The position numbers were made by a program, and so were the translations under genes. DNA of 9,006 nt from Candidatus Competibacteraceae bacterium (lineage in GTDB: Bacteria > Pseudomonadota > Gammaproteobacteria > Competibacterales > Competibacteraceae): NCBI GenBank assembly GCA_012032855.1, contig JAAUQA010000100.1, positions 1-9,006 of the forward strand, written 5' to 3'. Of the stretch, positions 7,234 through 9,006 are shown piece by piece. Position 1 is the stretch's first letter. Each line of letters opens with the position of its first letter. A model generated the notes under the pieces. That model worked only from the letters and a program-made list of their open reading frames with translations. It was not told the origin of the DNA and ran no database searches.

Positions 7234-7374
7234 TCAACCACAAAGCCTGAAGTTTTCCAGAAAATAGATCATCTCAGGCGTCCGATAAATGCGAAATGCC
7301 CAGGTGATGATGACCGTCAACACGAACACACCCAGAAGTACCAATGCGATGCCCGGCGGTTTCAATGGAATCAT
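7234..7374 (-). CDS. 46-residue single-span membrane protein coupled to the MFS transporter
   Basis: A short open frame starts with ATG at 7374, overlapping the MFS stop codon as ATGA, and ends with TGA at 7234-7236. The peptide starts MIPLKPPGIALVLLG, continues VFVLTVIITWAF, and finishes RIYRTPEMIYFLENFRLCG. Residues 9-27 form one strongly hydrophobic helix. A basic stretch (R28, R31) follows it, suggesting a cytoplasmic C-terminal side. AAGGT at 7381-7385 stands six bases before the start as a good SD. The stop-start overlap, the SD and the clean membrane helix make a real gene likely. Small membrane partners are known for some MFS carriers, and this could be one, but I do not recognise the family. 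It could stabilise the transporter or modulate it; that is inference from position only. Confidence 0.6.
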   Translation of the reverse strand: MIPLKPPGIALVLLGVFVLTVIITWAFRIYRTPEMIYFLENFRLCG

Positions 7375-8597
7375 GCTGAGACCTTGGCGACCCGTTCAGT
7401 CGCCGGAGTTTCCTGAATCGGCCAGTTGAGCACGGCGGCTACCACGCTAAGTCCGATCGCGATAGCCCAGGTGCTGTCGTAGGAACCGGTGCGATCATAC
7501 AACCAACCGCCCAGCCAACCGCCGGCGAACGATCCCAGTTGGTGGGCAAAGAAGACAATGCCGCCGAGCATGGACAGGTGCTTCACGCCCCACACTGAAG
7601 CCACGGTGCCGTTGGTCAGTGGTACGGTCGATAACCAGAACAAACCCATGAGTATGCCGAACGCATATGCGGAACTTGCTGTTAGCGGCAGGAACAGGAA
7701 CGCTGCGATAGCTGCAGCTCTACCCAGATAGATCCAGCTCAACAGCATGGGCTTGCGCTGCCGCCCTCCCCACAGACCCGCGTAGTAAGTTCCTGCGATA
7801 TTCACCAGACCGATCAATGCCAGTACGGTGGTCGCCGCCGCCGGATTCAAGCCTTCATCGGCCAAGAAGGCCGGCAGGTGCACTGCAATAAACACAACCT
7901 GAAACCCGCACACGAAAAACCCCAGCGATAGCAGCCAGAAATCGCGCATCGCGAAAGCTTCCGTGATCGCTTGGCGGGCAGTGGTTTGAAGGGCCACCGC
8001 CGGTTGGGCTCGCGGTGCTTCTTTCATTCCGAACGCCAGCGGAAACATCAGGATAGCGAGCGTCGAAAGCGCGATCAACGCGCCTTGCCAGTTCAACCAA
8101 TAGATGAAACCCAGGCTGATCGGCAGCATGATAAATTGCCCGAATGAACCCACGGCCATCGTGATCCCCATCGCTAACGAGCGATGCTCAGGGGATACCA
8201 AACGGCTGATGGTGCCAAAAATAATCGGAAACGTGGTGCCCGAAAGACCCAGTCCGATGAGAATCCCGGCTCCCAGTATGAACGTGAATTCACCAGACAC
8301 GCTGGACATCACCCAAAGTCCCACGGTATAGAGAACCGCACCGACTAAGACGATGCGCAGGGCGCCGTAACGATCACTCAACATGCCGGTAAACGGTTGG
8401 CTGGCTCCCCAGATCAGGTTCTGCAGCGCAATGGCAAAGGCAAAGACCTCGCGTCCCCAGCCTTGTTCTACCGTGACCGGCTGAAGAAACAGACCAAAGG
8501 TATGGCGGATACCAAGAGAAAACAGCAAGATTGCAGAACCACATATCAGCGCAGTGACTGCACCCGCCCATTTTCCGCCTTTCGCTTTATTGGTCAT
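7371..8597 (-). CDS. MFS transporter (monocarboxylate/oxalate-formate-like group)
   Basis: This 408-residue major facilitator carrier has about twelve hydrophobic segments in two halves, joined by a loop of roughly thirty residues near 190-220 (KEAPRAQPAVALQTTARQAI). The loop between segments 2 and 3 has the motif A form GMLSDRYGALR (71-81). The first segment ends RHTFGLFLQP, which resembles the MCT and oxalate-formate carriers of small carboxylates. The same N-terminal style and the HLPAFLADEGL block in the second half support this group, but the substrate is not determined. TGAGGT at 8605-8610 stands seven bases before the ATG at 8597, giving a secure start. The MarR-type gene lies 68 bases upstream on the same strand, and its product is the natural candidate regulator. 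The stop codon overlaps the start of the 46-residue peptide. Confidence 0.9.
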   Translation of the reverse strand: MTNKAKGGKWAGAVTALICGSAILLFSLGIRHTFGLFLQPVTVEQGWGREVFAFAIALQNLIWGASQPFTGMLSDRYGALRIVLVGAVLYTVGLWVMSSVSGEFTFILGAGILIGLGLSGTTFPIIFGTISRLVSPEHRSLAMGITMAVGSFGQFIMLPISLGFIYWLNWQGALIALSTLAILMFPLAFGMKEAPRAQPAVALQTTARQAITEAFAMRDFWLLSLGFFVCGFQVVFIAVHLPAFLADEGLNPAAATTVLALIGLVNIAGTYYAGLWGGRQRKPMLLSWIYLGRAAAIAAFLFLPLTASSAYAFGILMGLFWLSTVPLTNGTVASVWGVKHLSMLGGIVFFAHQLGSFAGGWLGGWLYDRTGSYDSTWAIAIGLSVVAAVLNWPIQETPATERVAKVSA

Positions 8598-8604
8598 GGC
8601 TTGT

Positions 8605-8610
8605 ACCTCA
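8605..8610 (-). promoter_or_regulatory. ribosome binding site of the MFS gene
   Basis: TGAGGT on the minus strand, seven bases from the ATG at 8597. It is the best SD in the window and sets the MFS start. Confidence 0.6.
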
Positions 8611-8665
8611 GATTTTTGACTCTACCCGCTGGCGGGAAGCCGTTGGCATTCAGAATGACTTCAGT

Positions 8666-9006
8666 TTAAAGCGACCTGAACTTGTTCAATTCGGTGGCCA
8701 GTTCGAACAGCAATTCCGTTTTGTCGCCCAGTAGCTGTCGCATCGTCTGTTGTGCTTTTGCCCACAGCGGTTTTGCTGAAGCTAACGCGGATCTGCCCTT
8801 GGCTGTCAGTTCGATGACCCGCTCACGCCGGTCATCCGATGTGTGCAAACGCACCAAATCCTCGCGTTCTAAAACGCGCAGATTACGTCCAAGCGTGCTT
8901 CGTTCCAGCCCGACTTGTCTGGCTAGTCAGGGCGACCGCATATAAACTTTCGCAAAAACAAAGCGGTTTAGAGATACTCACGGTTTTCAGCCGAGAGAAA
9001 TCTGAT
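8666..9006 (-). pseudogene. MarR-family transcriptional regulator, partial and with a reading-frame break
   Basis: The clear part (8666-8926) reads LARQVGLERSTLGRNLRVLE, then REDLVRLHTSDDRRERVIELTAKGRSAL, and ends ELATELNKFRSL. This is the recognition helix, the wing with the DDRRER turn and the C-terminal dimer helices of a MarR-type winged-helix DNA-binding protein. An in-frame TGA at 8927-8929 stands directly before LARQ, although family members need about 60 more residues there. Upstream, another frame stays open to the window edge and includes SRLKT and YAVALT, which could be the missing N-terminal region, so a one-base break near 8925-8932 is likely. The fit of that upstream part is weaker than for the other frameshifted genes here. 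MarR proteins usually repress neighbouring efflux or degradation genes and respond to small aromatic or phenolic ligands. The MFS gene 68 bases downstream is the likely target. Its own promoter and operator lie outside the window. Confidence 0.7.

Noticed and set aside
8625..8636. CCCG-CTGG-CGGG hairpin between the MarR and MFS genes as terminator or operator
   Set aside because: The stem has only four pairs and no T run, and a MarR operator would normally be a longer inverted repeat.

Overview
The window looks like a piece of a gammaproteobacterial chromosome (inference). Base composition is balanced, the genes are tightly packed, and it carries a CspA-type cold-shock gene and a YnjBCD-type ABC transporter set related to that of Escherichia coli. 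A free-living aquatic or methanotroph-like gammaproteobacterium would fit, but nothing here fixes the genus. I see no rRNA, tRNA, CRISPR array, insertion sequence or phage gene.

Layout. Positions 83-1718 hold a minus-strand group read from right to left: a secreted glutathione peroxidase, a LON substrate-binding-domain protein with two frameshifts, and a small SRPBCC protein. A gene-free 385-base stretch (1719-2103) separates this group from a divergent plus-strand cold-shock gene (2104-2307), which ends in two hairpins, the second a clear intrinsic terminator. Everything from 2428 to the right edge is again minus strand. Read in transcription order from the edge it is: a MarR-type regulator (disrupted, running off the window), an MFS transporter, a 46-residue membrane peptide overlapping the MFS stop codon, a radical SAM/SPASM-like protein, and the three ABC components ynjB (binding protein), ynjC (fused permease) and ynjD (ATPase).

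How the genes work together. The radSAM-ynjB-ynjC-ynjD block has gaps or overlaps of 37, -17 and -4 bases and looks like one operon. It pairs an uncharacterised radical SAM enzyme with an import system whose substrate is unknown. The MarR-MFS-peptide block looks like a regulator-controlled transporter unit and may or may not be transcriptionally separate from the radical SAM operon.

A striking property of the window is the number of single-base reading-frame breaks: two in the LON-domain gene, one in ynjD, one in ynjB (in a seven-base homopolymer) and one in the MarR gene. In the first three genes the protein continues with good family similarity in the new frame, so I give the reconstructed gene extents. 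Consensus or sequencing error is the simplest explanation, recent gene decay the alternative.
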